Shown piece by piece: positions 28,128 through 36,357 of a stretch of DNA of 57,864 bases (its first letter is position 1; each line of letters starts with the position of its first letter). Made by a program: the position numbers and the translations under genes. The DNA is from an uncultured bacterium (GTDB taxonomy: Bacteria > Verrucomicrobiota > Kiritimatiellia > RFP12 > UBA1067), in the NCBI GenBank assembly GCA_902780865.1, contig CACZHC010000010.1, forward strand, positions 1-57,864, in the 5' to 3' direction. The notes under the pieces were generated by a model. It was not told where the DNA came from. It ran no database searches and was given only the letters and a program-made list of their open reading frames with translations.

Positions 28128-30005
28128 ATGAAAGAATCATCCATTGGACGCAAGATCGCAGCAGGGCTCTCCCTCGCGCTGCTCGTAGCTTTTGGCGCTG
28201 TTGCCGCGCCGATGATGACGCAGTGGGGCGAGAAGGTGACGCCAGAGAGCGCATGGCGCGGATATCCCCGCCCGCAGATGGTTCGCGAAAACTGGACGAA
28301 CCTGAACGGCAAGTGGGACTATGCCGTGACGAGCGTCACCAACACTCCCGGTCGGCCGACGAAGTGGGACGGGAAGATCCTCGTGCCGTTCGCGATCGAG
28401 AGCGCGCTTTCTGGCGTGGGGCGCCTCCTTGAGCCGAATGAATTCCTCTGGTACACGCGCAAGATCGAATGCGACCCCAAGCCGGGCGAGAGGATACTCC
28501 TCCACTTCGGCGGCGTCGACTTCCGCACAATGGTCTTCATCGGGCACGACGAGGTGACCGACGTTCCGCACGAAGGCGGGCAGAATCCGTTCACGCTCGA
28601 CATCACCGACTACGTGAAGAAGGGCGAGAACGAGCTTACGGTCTGCGTGTGGGATCCGACCGACGATTTCATCAACTCCCGCGGCAAGCAGTGCTTCAAG
28701 CCGGCTGGCTGCTTCTATACGCGCGTCTCCGGCATTTGGCAGACGGTGTGGATGGAGACCGTGCCCAATTGCCGCATCGAGAAATACACGGTGGTGACGG
28801 ACATTGACGAAGGCACTGCGACGCTCAATTTCTGTCTTGCCGGTCGTGGCACCGATCGCGTGACGGTGTCTGTCGACGGCGTCGGCGAGTTCGACGGCGA
28901 CGGCAAGGTCGTTGTGAAACTGCCGTCCGGTTTCAAGCACTGGAGCCCGGAGTCTCCCGCCCTCTACAACTTCACGGCGAAGTACGGCAAGGACGTGGTG
29001 AAGGGCTACTTCGGCATGCGCAAGATCGAGAAGCGCAAGGACGCGAAGGGCGTTCTCAGGTTCTTCCTCAACAACAAGCCCTACTTCATGATCGGCACTC
29101 TCGACCAGGGATGGTGGCCCGACGGGCTTCTTACTCCGCCGTCCGAGGAGGGCATGGAATACGACGTTAAGGTGCTGAAGGACTGCGGCTTCAACATGCT
29201 CCGCAAGCACATCAAGGTCGAGCCCCAGCAGTACTACGCGATGTGCGACAGGCTTGGCATCCTCGTCGTACAGGACCTTCCGAGCGGCGACGGCAGGTCG
29301 ATCTCGCCCGAGAGAGCCGACACGGTTAGGCGCTACTGGCTCGGGCGCCAGGAAATGAAGGAGATGATGGACGACCTCCAGTCGTTCCCGTCCATCGTCA
29401 TGTGGAACCCGTACAACGAGGGCTGGTCGCAGCCAGGTGAGTTCCTCACCCACTCGATGCTCGACTTCACGCGCCGCCACGACCCGACGCGCCTCGTCAA
29501 CGGCCCGAGCGGATGCTGGGACTGGGAGGGCGGCCACCTTCTGCCGAAGGGTTGGGCGTGGAACGACCGCGTCTGGTCGAAGCACAAGCCTGAAGGAGAG
29601 TGCGAGGCGGCGGACACCGTCGACCTGCATCTCTACCGCGGCCCTGACATGTTCCCCGTCAACGACCGCCGCGTGAGCTTCCTTGGCGAGTTCGGCGGCC
29701 TCGGCCATCCAGTCGAGGGCCATCTCTGGAAAGAGGCCAAGGGCAGTTGGGGCTACGGCGGCATCGCGGACACGAAGACGCGCGAAGGGCTTGAAAAGAC
29801 ATATCTCGGCCTTATGGAAAAAGTCGGGCTTCTCGCGGAGAAGGGTCTTGGCGGCTCCGTCTACACCCAGACGACCGATGTTGAGGTCGAGGTAAACGGG
29901 CTGCTCACCTACGACCGCAAGGTCCTCAAGTATGATCCAGCCGTTCTCAAGAAGGCGCACGAGGCCATAGTGCGCAGAGCCGAGTCGGCAGCTTCTGGAA
30001 ACTGA
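28128..30005 (+). CDS. Secreted glycoside hydrolase family 2 enzyme
   Basis: 625 aa from ATG 28128, which follows GGAGG by 7 bases; an earlier in-frame ATG (28071) lacks these features. Signal peptide to about AVAAP. The sugar-binding domain (WTNLNGKWDYAV, VPFAIESALSG, LHFGGVDFRTMVFI) is followed by an Ig-like domain and a TIM barrel. The acid/base Glu is E431 in MWNPYNEGW and the nucleophile is E521 in FLGEFGG. Related enzymes are beta-galactosidases, beta-glucuronidases or beta-mannosidases; the specificity is not visible. Compared with E. coli LacZ it lacks the C-terminal domains. Confidence 0.88.
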   Translation: MKESSIGRKIAAGLSLALLVAFGAVAAPMMTQWGEKVTPESAWRGYPRPQMVRENWTNLNGKWDYAVTSVTNTPGRPTKWDGKILVPFAIESALSGVGRLLEPNEFLWYTRKIECDPKPGERILLHFGGVDFRTMVFIGHDEVTDVPHEGGQNPFTLDITDYVKKGENELTVCVWDPTDDFINSRGKQCFKPAGCFYTRVSGIWQTVWMETVPNCRIEKYTVVTDIDEGTATLNFCLAGRGTDRVTVSVDGVGEFDGDGKVVVKLPSGFKHWSPESPALYNFTAKYGKDVVKGYFGMRKIEKRKDAKGVLRFFLNNKPYFMIGTLDQGWWPDGLLTPPSEEGMEYDVKVLKDCGFNMLRKHIKVEPQQYYAMCDRLGILVVQDLPSGDGRSISPERADTVRRYWLGRQEMKEMMDDLQSFPSIVMWNPYNEGWSQPGEFLTHSMLDFTRRHDPTRLVNGPSGCWDWEGGHLLPKGWAWNDRVWSKHKPEGECEAADTVDLHLYRGPDMFPVNDRRVSFLGEFGGLGHPVEGHLWKEAKGSWGYGGIADTKTREGLEKTYLGLMEKVGLLAEKGLGGSVYTQTTDVEVEVNGLLTYDRKVLKYDPAVLKKAHEAIVRRAESAASGN

Positions 30006-30046
30006 TGCCGGGCCGTCGCCACTTGCGGCGGCAATCGTCGGTTTGG

Positions 30047-30060
30047 TATAATAGTCGCAA
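30047..30060 (+). promoter_or_regulatory. Extended -10 promoter before the 30-kb lipoprotein gene
   Basis: TTGCGG at 30023, an 18-base spacer, then TATAAT at 30047-30052 preceded by TTTGG. The first ATG (30061) is 8 bases after the box. Confidence 0.65.
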
Positions 30061-30090
30061 ATGCAATTCTACAATCGGGGATATAAATGA
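30061..30090 (+). CDS. Nine-codon leader ORF coupled to the lipoprotein gene
   Basis: ATG 30061 lies where a leaderless mRNA from the promoter at 30047 would begin. The frame encodes MQFYNRGYK and its TGA overlaps the ATG of the next gene (ATGA). Whether it is translated is not known; it would couple leaderless initiation to the downstream gene. Confidence 0.35.
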   Translation: MQFYNRGYK

Positions 30091-31286
30091 AAAAGACAAT
30101 AATCGCCGCCGCCATGGTGGCATTGCTCGCTGGATGCGGCGAGAACGAGGCCAAGAGGTTTGGGTACAAGGGCGTGGATCTTTCGGACGACGACAATATG
30201 TTCTTCACGACGGGTTTGGCCGTAACCAACTGGGTCCCGGCACGCGTCTTGAGCGTTTGCGAGGAGTATCCCATTAGCCCGGACGAAGCGGCCCTCATCG
30301 CGGCTGCCGGCGTCATAACGCCCAGCGAATCCTTCGAGAAGGTGCCTGAGGGCTACGCAAAGGCCTCAGAGGAACCTTGGTTCGTCATGTGGACGAAGGA
30401 GTCTGAGAACTTCGGGCGCAAGGGCGTCAACGGCTTCATCTCGCACTGGAACGAGGACAAGAACGTCTGGGAGACGAGCGAGACGTATTTCTCGTCGTAC
30501 TATCCCGACGAGGCCGGCGCTCTCGCCGCGCTTGCCGAGACGCGCAAGATCATCGGCGACAAGTTCTCCCCGAAGAAGTTCCATGACTTCGACAAGTGCT
30601 GGGTTGCCGAGTACCTGCGTCTGCGCGTGATGTGCATCGTTGGGCAGAAGCCAGACGGAACGTGGTCGTGCATGCTCGACATAAACGACAAGTGCCGCCC
30701 AGGTTGCGGACAGTGGGAGCCGGTCGAAGCGCAGGACGAGCGTCTTGCCGACTACAAGTACCGCAAGGCTCTCGCCGCGTGGCGGGCGGAGAAGGCCAAG
30801 ATCCTCGAGGGGAACCATGCGGCCGTCGAGAAGCTTCGCGCCGAGAAGGGACTTGCGCTTCTTGGCTCGGAGGCAAGGGAGTTTGAATCACAGGACGGTC
30901 GCAAGGCCTATGTCCGCATCGGCACGTGCGATGCCGCGTCCGTGACGAACAGACTTGAATTCTGGAAGGAGAAGGCCGAGGCTCTTGCCGCCGCCACAGG
31001 CGTGGTCTTCGAGGGCGAGCCGACGAGCGAAGAGGATCCTTCCGGGTACGTCGCGTTGGGTCTTGTCGCATCGAGCGAACTCTACGACGTCCGTCTCGAC
31101 ATCGCCTTCCCTCGTCCTGCCGATGCGAAAGAGGAAGCGGAGAAGCCGGCGGAGGAGAAGCCCGAGGGCGAAAACGCCGAGGAAGAGCCTGCGCCGAAGC
31201 CGTCGGTCGAATGGCGTGAGCTCTGCTTCGAGAAGCTGCAGCCTGGCTTCGCGATTCCTCCGCGCCCCCAGCCGCCAAAGCGCTGA
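30087..31286 (+). CDS. Lipoprotein of unknown function with acidic/proline C-terminus
   Basis: 399 aa. Signal sequence with lipobox LLAGC (Cys at about residue 17). The body is not recognised; it has several Trp- and Cys-containing stretches (EPWFVMWTKES, CWVAEYLRLRVMC, CRPGCGQWEP). Residues 350-380 are a Glu/Pro/Lys-rich linker, and the end is Pro-rich. It probably faces the periplasm. GGGG lies 9 bases before ATG 30087. It converges with the MEMO-AMMECR1 gene, whose stop lies 14 bases away. Confidence 0.7.
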   Translation: MKKTIIAAAMVALLAGCGENEAKRFGYKGVDLSDDDNMFFTTGLAVTNWVPARVLSVCEEYPISPDEAALIAAAGVITPSESFEKVPEGYAKASEEPWFVMWTKESENFGRKGVNGFISHWNEDKNVWETSETYFSSYYPDEAGALAALAETRKIIGDKFSPKKFHDFDKCWVAEYLRLRVMCIVGQKPDGTWSCMLDINDKCRPGCGQWEPVEAQDERLADYKYRKALAAWRAEKAKILEGNHAAVEKLRAEKGLALLGSEAREFESQDGRKAYVRIGTCDAASVTNRLEFWKEKAEALAAATGVVFEGEPTSEEDPSGYVALGLVASSELYDVRLDIAFPRPADAKEEAEKPAEEKPEGENAEEEPAPKPSVEWRELCFEKLQPGFAIPPRPQPPKR

Positions 31287-31299
31287 TCGGCGCATTGCG

Positions 31300-32736
31300 C
31301 TATTCGTGGAATACCTCGGCCTGGAACGTCTCGAACTTAGCCCCGTCTTTCCACGCGTCCGCGGCGAGTCCCGCCTTTAGCGAAAGGTACGAGAGGGTCG
31401 TTGCGAGATCCCAGCCCTGTTCGGGCGCGACTTGAGGCAGGAAAACGGCGAAGCAGCCGTCTTTCTCCAGCGTCATGCCGTCTCGCCCGAGCACGATGTC
31501 GCGCCATGTGCCGACGCGCCTCGGCGGCGTCAAGGCCGAGACCTCGACGCGTATGTTGGCGAGTTCTCGTTCGGAGACTGGCGAAAAGCGCGGATCGCGT
31601 AGCGCCGCGTCCACTGCACGCGCCGCGACGGCCTCGGCCAGCGGACGCATGGGAAGTATTTCGCCGATGCAGCCGCGAAGCGCGCCAGTCGTCTTGTCGT
31701 TCAGGGTGACGAACGCGCCCATTTTCGCAAGCGTCGCCTTCGGGGCGTCTCCGACGTCGACAAGGCCTTTTCTGTGAATGCCGTCTTTCACCGCACGTTC
31801 GAGGGACGCGCGCGCCACCTTGAGAAGATACGCCCTGTCTGTCGCCGAAAGGACGGCTTCCCCGTCGCGTTTCCATTCTGCGCGTCCTGTCGCCGCGAGA
31901 TAGCACACGAAGCGCGAATAGTCGCCGTCGCCGTCGCCCGAAGTGGCGTATCTGACTTTGGCAAGCGTCGTGCCATGCGGAAAGGAGCGGAGGGCAAGCT
32001 CGATCGGAACGTGCCCGCAGATTGTCGCGCCAGTGCGCTTCACGAACACCGCGAATCCGTCTGCATCGCCCTTGGCGGCGAGTGCAAACGCCTCGGCGTC
32101 CACGGCGGCGACCTGCTTGCGCACGTCCGCGCCGCCGCCTGTGCCGTATGGCGTGTAGTCGAAGTCTACGCCGTAGTGTGTGAAGTCGGAAGACAACACG
32201 AGCAGCGTCTCGTCGTCCATTAATCGGGATATTGCCCGGGCGCACATTCCCATCTGGTCCTGGCCAAGCGAGCCGATGACGAGCGGAACGACGGCAAAGC
32301 CAGAGCCGAGCGCGAGCTGGAGCAGGGGAAATTCGATTTGCGCGGAATGTTCGGCCAGGTGGATGCTGTCGTTGCGCATCACCGGCGCGAGGAGAGACAG
32401 CCGGTCAAGCCAGTCGCGGTCGATCTTGATCTCTCCGAGCGGCGTTGCCACGGCGTCCGACTCCGGGGCGACGAGGCGGTTCTCGATAAATGCGCGGTGG
32501 CTTGGCGCGAGCACGACTACGCGGCTGAACTTCGCGCCGCGCACGGCGCGGACGGCGGACCATGCCGTCTCTCCCGAGTATCTCCAGCCGGCGTGCGGCA
32601 GGACGAGGACGTTTGGAATGTGCGTTGGATCGCCCTTGTCGTGCGTGCTTGCCGCTTCCCATTTCGCGGCGACATCCCGTATCGCCCGTTCGGTGCCAGG
32701 ATACCAGGACCCTGCAATTGTGCTTTCAAGTGCCAT
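31300..32736 (-). CDS. Fused AmmeMemoRadiSam B-A protein (MEMO1 domain + AMMECR1 domain)
   Basis: 478 aa. Residues 1-275 are a MEMO-like domain, related to extradiol dioxygenases: VLVLPHAGWRYSGETAW, VVVLAPSHRAFIEN, SSDFTHYGVDF, CGHVPIELAL. From about 290 to the end it is an AMMECR1 domain: AFVTLNDKTTGALRGCIGEILP, AAVDAALRDPRF with PVSERELANIRVEVSAL. In many prokaryotes these are separate proteins A and B encoded with a radical-SAM partner; the joint function is not settled. Here they are one chain and no radical-SAM gene is in the window. The start is ATG 32736, preceded by AGGAGG. It lies downstream of the sugar transferase gene, probably in one operon. Confidence 0.88.
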   Translation of the reverse strand: MALESTIAGSWYPGTERAIRDVAAKWEAASTHDKGDPTHIPNVLVLPHAGWRYSGETAWSAVRAVRGAKFSRVVVLAPSHRAFIENRLVAPESDAVATPLGEIKIDRDWLDRLSLLAPVMRNDSIHLAEHSAQIEFPLLQLALGSGFAVVPLVIGSLGQDQMGMCARAISRLMDDETLLVLSSDFTHYGVDFDYTPYGTGGGADVRKQVAAVDAEAFALAAKGDADGFAVFVKRTGATICGHVPIELALRSFPHGTTLAKVRYATSGDGDGDYSRFVCYLAATGRAEWKRDGEAVLSATDRAYLLKVARASLERAVKDGIHRKGLVDVGDAPKATLAKMGAFVTLNDKTTGALRGCIGEILPMRPLAEAVAARAVDAALRDPRFSPVSERELANIRVEVSALTPPRRVGTWRDIVLGRDGMTLEKDGCFAVFLPQVAPEQGWDLATTLSYLSLKAGLAADAWKDGAKFETFQAEVFHE

Positions 32737-32753
32737 GTGCGAGCCTCCTCTCG

Positions 32754-33320
32754 TCAGCCGAGGAATTCGTCCATTGTGTCCGAGCCGGGGTGGTTGATGC
32801 CGTCCCGGCTCGCCGTCTTGAAGACGGTGAGGAAAAGAATCTTGAGGTCGAGGAGAAGAGAGCGGTTGTCGACGTACCAGACGTCGAGGCGGAATTTCTC
32901 CTCCCACGAAAGGGCGTTGCGACCGTTGACCTGCGCCCAGCCGGTGATGCCGGGCCTGACCTCGTGGCGGCGCGCCTGTTCGGGCGAATAGCGCGGAAGG
33001 TATCGCGTGGGGAGAGGGCGCGGGCCGACGAGGGCCATCTTGCCGGAAAGGACGTGCAGAAGCTGCGGTAGCTCGTCTAAAGAGGTCGCGCGCAAGAACC
33101 GCCCGAGCCGCGTAAGACGCTCGGCGTCCGTGCCTTCGCCGCCTCGCATCGTGCGGAACTTGAGCATCGTAAAGACGCGGCCGCCTTTGCCCGCGCGTTC
33201 CTGCTTGAAGAGGAGTGGACGGCCGTCAAAGACCAGAATTGCTACGGCGACGAGCGCGGCAATCGGGACCCACAGCGGAGCTGCGACAATCACGGCAAGA
33301 GATTCAATGACTCTTTTCAC
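32754..33320 (-). CDS. Bacterial sugar transferase (undecaprenyl-phosphate glycosyl-1-phosphate transferase family)
   Basis: 188 aa from GTG 33320. One N-terminal membrane helix is followed by the catalytic domain: GRPLLFKQERAGKGG, FTMLKFRTMR, TSLDELPQLLHVLSGKMALVGPRPL, RHEVRPGITGWAQVNGRN and DVWYVDN. It is the short WcaJ/PglC-type form that starts glycan repeat units on the lipid carrier at the inner membrane. GTG 33320 is chosen because a TATAAT on this strand lies 6 bases upstream, so the mRNA should be leaderless; the upstream ATG at 33362 would be outside the transcript. Confidence 0.88.
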   Translation of the reverse strand: MKRVIESLAVIVAAPLWVPIAALVAVAILVFDGRPLLFKQERAGKGGRVFTMLKFRTMRGGEGTDAERLTRLGRFLRATSLDELPQLLHVLSGKMALVGPRPLPTRYLPRYSPEQARRHEVRPGITGWAQVNGRNALSWEEKFRLDVWYVDNRSLLLDLKILFLTVFKTASRDGINHPGSDTMDEFLG

Positions 33321-33349
33321 GGCACTATTATAGCAAATTATGGTATAAT
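33321..33349. promoter_or_regulatory. Overlapping divergent promoters
   Basis: Minus-strand TATAAT (33332-33327) serves the sugar transferase with a 6-base gap to GTG. Plus-strand GGTATAAT (33344-33349) serves the acyltransferase gene, which has a normal leader with AAGGAG. The two -10 boxes are only 11 bases apart, so the polymerases should compete. Confidence 0.65.
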
Positions 33350-33373
33350 TTACGCACAGCAAGGAGAATTCCC

Positions 33374-33985
33374 ATGAGAGACCTTTTTATTGTAGGAGCG
33401 GGCGGCTTCGGCCGCGAGGCAATCTGGACCGTCGAGCGCATCAACGCGCTTTCGCAGCAGCCGCAGTGGAACATCATCGGCTACGCCGACGACGACCCTA
33501 AGTGGAAGAAGGGCGACAACTTCGAGGGATTCCCGATCCTCGGAACTCTTGAGGAGGCGTCACGCGACTATCCCGGGGCGTCGGTCTTCATCGCCGTCGG
33601 CAAGAACTCGAAGCGCGCCGACATCGCGAAGCGCCTGTGCGGGCATGACTTCCCGGCGATCATCGACCCGAAGGCGCAGATTTCCCCGACGACCGACTTC
33701 CTCGAAGGCGCGTTCATCGCCGCCGGTGCAGTCGTGCAGGTGGGAGCCGAGCTTGGCCGCTTTGTGATCGTTGGAGCAAACGCCGTCGTCTGCCACGATG
33801 CGCATCTTGGCGATTTCGTCAACATGGGCCCCGGCACCGTCGTCGCCTCTGGCGTAAAGGTAGAGGACAACGTTTCCTTCTTCGCCAACTCCTCCACGAT
33901 GCCGTGGATCACGATCGGCACCGGTTCGGTCATTAACTGCGGCAAGGGTGTCAAGGAAAGCATCCCGGCGAATACCGAGGTCTGA
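33374..33985 (+). CDS. NeuD-like sugar O-acyltransferase (left-handed beta-helix)
   Basis: 203 aa. The N-terminal Rossmann-like part (LFIVGAGGFGREAIWTVE, GYADDD) is followed by hexapeptide repeats (LEGAFIAAGAVVQVGAELGRFVIVGANAVVCHDAHLGDFVNMGPGTVVASGVKVEDNV split over about residues 108-180). The family includes acetyltransferases of sialic acid and of 4-amino sugars (PglD). The divergent sugar transferase supports a role in modifying the sugar used to start a surface glycan. AAGGAG precedes ATG 33374. Confidence 0.85.
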   Translation: MRDLFIVGAGGFGREAIWTVERINALSQQPQWNIIGYADDDPKWKKGDNFEGFPILGTLEEASRDYPGASVFIAVGKNSKRADIAKRLCGHDFPAIIDPKAQISPTTDFLEGAFIAAGAVVQVGAELGRFVIVGANAVVCHDAHLGDFVNMGPGTVVASGVKVEDNVSFFANSSTMPWITIGTGSVINCGKGVKESIPANTEV

Positions 33986-33999
33986 AGGCGGCGCGAGGC

Positions 34000-36357
34000 G
34001 TGAAGAAGGTTGTCTATAACCTGCTGTTCGCCATCGTCTATCCGTTTCTCCTGCCTGGCTTTCTCGTCCGAATGCTGAGGCGCGGCGGATATGCCGCGCG
34101 GATGGGCGATAGGTTCGCCCTTTATCCGGACGAAGTACTGGCAAAGTTCAGGGAAGGCGGTTTCGTCTGGATTCACGCCGTTTCCGTCGGCGAGGTCCAG
34201 GTCGCGGGCCAGCTGATGCGCGAATGGCGAAAGGTCGAGCCAGCCGTCAAGTTCGCCTTTTCGACGACGAGTTCCACCGGCTGGAAGATGGCCGAGAAGG
34301 AAATCTCCGAACGCGACGTCCTCATATACAATCCGCTCGACTTCCCGAATTTCGTCAAGAGCGCGCTGAAGACCGTCCGTCCTCGCGCGGTAGTCCTCAC
34401 CGAAAGCGAAATCTGGCCCAACTTTATCTGGACGGCGCGACGCTACCGCATACCTGTCTTTCTAATAAACGCGCGCGTCAGCGACCGCAGCGCTCCGCGC
34501 TACAAGGCCGCCCGCTGGTTCTTCGGCGACGTTCTCTCTTCGTTCGCCCGCATCTTCGCGCAGTCCGATCTCGACGCAACCCGCCTCGTTGCCGCGGGCG
34601 CCCCTGAAAGAATCGTCGAGGTGACGGGCAGCTTCAAGTTTGACGTCGCGCACCGCAACGAGGCGAAGGAGCGTGAGCTCAGGGACTGGATAGGCCCAGG
34701 ACGCATACTTCTCGGCGGCTCGACCTGGCCAGGAGAGGACGAGGCGCTTCTCCGCATATACTCCGATATCACGAAGGCGCAGGGCGGCGTGCCGCAAGTA
34801 AAGCTCGTCATAGCCCCGCGCCACTTCGAGAAAGCCGACGCCGTAGAGGCGAACATCACATCCGCCGGCTTCTCGTGCGTTCGTCGCAGCAGAAAAGACT
34901 TGCCCACTCACCCACTCGCCAACTCCTCCACTCCCGTCTACCTCGCCGACACGACTGGCGAGCTGATGGGGCTTTACGGAATCGCTGATGTCGTGTTTGT
35001 CGGAAAGTCCCTCTGCGCCCACGGAAGCCAGAACATGATCGAGCCTTGTCTTTGCGGCAAGCCGACGGCCGTCGGGCCTTACACAGAAAACTTCCGTCCC
35101 GTCATGAGCGATCTTCTCGCGGCCGACGCCATACGCCAGGTGAAGGACGAAATGGAGCTTGGCGAATTCGTGAAAAGTTCTTTTGCCGACGATGGCGGGC
35201 TTGGCGAACGCGCGGCTGCGGCAGTCGAGCGCCGGAAGGGCGTCGTTCCGAAGTGCGTCGAGGCGATACGCCGCGTACTTGTCTGCGTCGCGCTTCTTCT
35301 CGTCGTCGCCGGATGCGGAAATGACGGCGGCGACGATGCCAAGAAGACAAAAGCCGAACCAGAGGAAAGCTCGTTTCGCCCCGTCAAGATAACAACCGCC
35401 TGCATCGCGGCAATCGAGAAGCCCACTGCGACGCGAGTGCTGCTCGTAGACGACAAGGCAGAGACGTTCAGGCCGTTCCTCTCTTCGTTTGGCGTAATCT
35501 GCGTCTCGAACGAGGAGGCCGCCGCTGAATCGAAGTTCGACATCGTATTTCTCGCCGGCACGGCTGATTCCGAGAAGCTTTCCGCCGCCCTTGGGCGTAC
35601 GGGCGAGACTGGCGTCCTCGCTTGGCGTCTTGCCGTCAAGGACATGAGCGCAGCGGACTTCAAGACTGCCGTCGAGTCGTTTCCTTGCGAAGCGGCGCAT
35701 CTCTGGATGCCAAGTGCCGAGGAATGGGTTTTCGTCGGCCGCCGCTCGCATCGCAAGTTAAAGCTCGACGCGATGATGGACGTCTTTTCGCGTGAAGTGG
35801 CGTTTGAGGCGCTTGCCGAGGCAAAGGCGACCGCGCTTTCCGACGTCTTTGCAAGCTATGTCGGAAATCTTGACGGTCTTTCGGGGGCGTTTGCGTCGAC
35901 GAACCTCTCTGTCGTGGTTCGCCCTGAGTTTTTCGTTACGAAGGACATCCCGCCGCTTGACTGGGTGACGCGCGGTGACGTTGACGAAGACATCTACAAG
36001 GCGACTCTCGCCGAGATTCGCTCGATGCAGGTCGTGCGCCGTCTTGTGATAGAGGGCGATCTCCTTGCCGCAGAGGGCAAGGCGGACGACGCCACCGAAG
36101 TGTGGGCGCGGGCCATGCTCAGGAATCCCCGCGACCCGATGCTGCTTGACCGCCTCGACAAATTGTCGCGCAATGCGGAGGCGCTTCTCGCCGTGGGCAA
36201 CGTCGCTGCTGCGGCAAAGTGCTACGAGACAATGGTTGTCATAAACCCGACGGATGCGTCGGCTGTGTTAAAATACGGCATGAGCCTTCGCCGCCTCGGC
36301 AAGAAGGAGATGTCCGATCAAGTGCTCAAACGAGCAGGGGAGCTGAGAAAGAAATGA
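34000..36357 (+). CDS. waaA: Kdo transferase fused to a membrane-tethered TPR/Rossmann-like domain
   Basis: 785 aa from GTG 34000. Residues 1-425 are a full 3-deoxy-D-manno-octulosonic acid transferase (N-terminal helix, WIHAVSVGEVQVA, LTESEIWPN, GGSTWPGEDE, HGSQNMIEPCLCGKPTAVGP), which adds Kdo to lipid A precursor. At 425-439 a hydrophobic run ends in a lipobox-like VVAGC (C439). The C-terminal 345 residues have a Rossmann-like segment (TRVLLVDDKAETFRPFL, FDIVFLAGT) resembling the degenerate spermidine-synthase-like domains of multi-spanning proteins, then TPR-like helices. No ATG, GTG or TTG stands right before the hydrophobic run, so a separate lipoprotein start is not obvious. Either a true fusion or two genes joined by a lost stop. 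Confidence 0.82.
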   Translation: MKKVVYNLLFAIVYPFLLPGFLVRMLRRGGYAARMGDRFALYPDEVLAKFREGGFVWIHAVSVGEVQVAGQLMREWRKVEPAVKFAFSTTSSTGWKMAEKEISERDVLIYNPLDFPNFVKSALKTVRPRAVVLTESEIWPNFIWTARRYRIPVFLINARVSDRSAPRYKAARWFFGDVLSSFARIFAQSDLDATRLVAAGAPERIVEVTGSFKFDVAHRNEAKERELRDWIGPGRILLGGSTWPGEDEALLRIYSDITKAQGGVPQVKLVIAPRHFEKADAVEANITSAGFSCVRRSRKDLPTHPLANSSTPVYLADTTGELMGLYGIADVVFVGKSLCAHGSQNMIEPCLCGKPTAVGPYTENFRPVMSDLLAADAIRQVKDEMELGEFVKSSFADDGGLGERAAAAVERRKGVVPKCVEAIRRVLVCVALLLVVAGCGNDGGDDAKKTKAEPEESSFRPVKITTACIAAIEKPTATRVLLVDDKAETFRPFLSSFGVICVSNEEAAAESKFDIVFLAGTADSEKLSAALGRTGETGVLAWRLAVKDMSAADFKTAVESFPCEAAHLWMPSAEEWVFVGRRSHRKLKLDAMMDVFSREVAFEALAEAKATALSDVFASYVGNLDGLSGAFASTNLSVVVRPEFFVTKDIPPLDWVTRGDVDEDIYKATLAEIRSMQVVRRLVIEGDLLAAEGKADDATEVWARAMLRNPRDPMLLDRLDKLSRNAEALLAVGNVAAAAKCYETMVVINPTDASAVLKYGMSLRRLGKKEMSDQVLKRAGELRKK
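34903..34934 (+). repeat. Period-8 array inside waaA
   Basis: Four 8-base units of the type CCACTCAC / CCACTCGC / CAACTCCT / CCACTCCC, read in frame as a Pro/Ser/Thr-rich loop of the glycosyltransferase. Confidence 0.45.

Noticed and set aside
28137..29960. 607-codon minus-strand frame opposite the GH2 gene
   Set aside because: Same codon-bias shadow; no ribosome site, no motifs, and the plus strand carries the GH2 catalytic residues.
36260..36290. TTAAAATACGGCATG as a leaderless promoter
   Set aside because: It lies inside the TPR-like end of the waaA fusion, lacks the GG extension, and would give only a 25-residue peptide.
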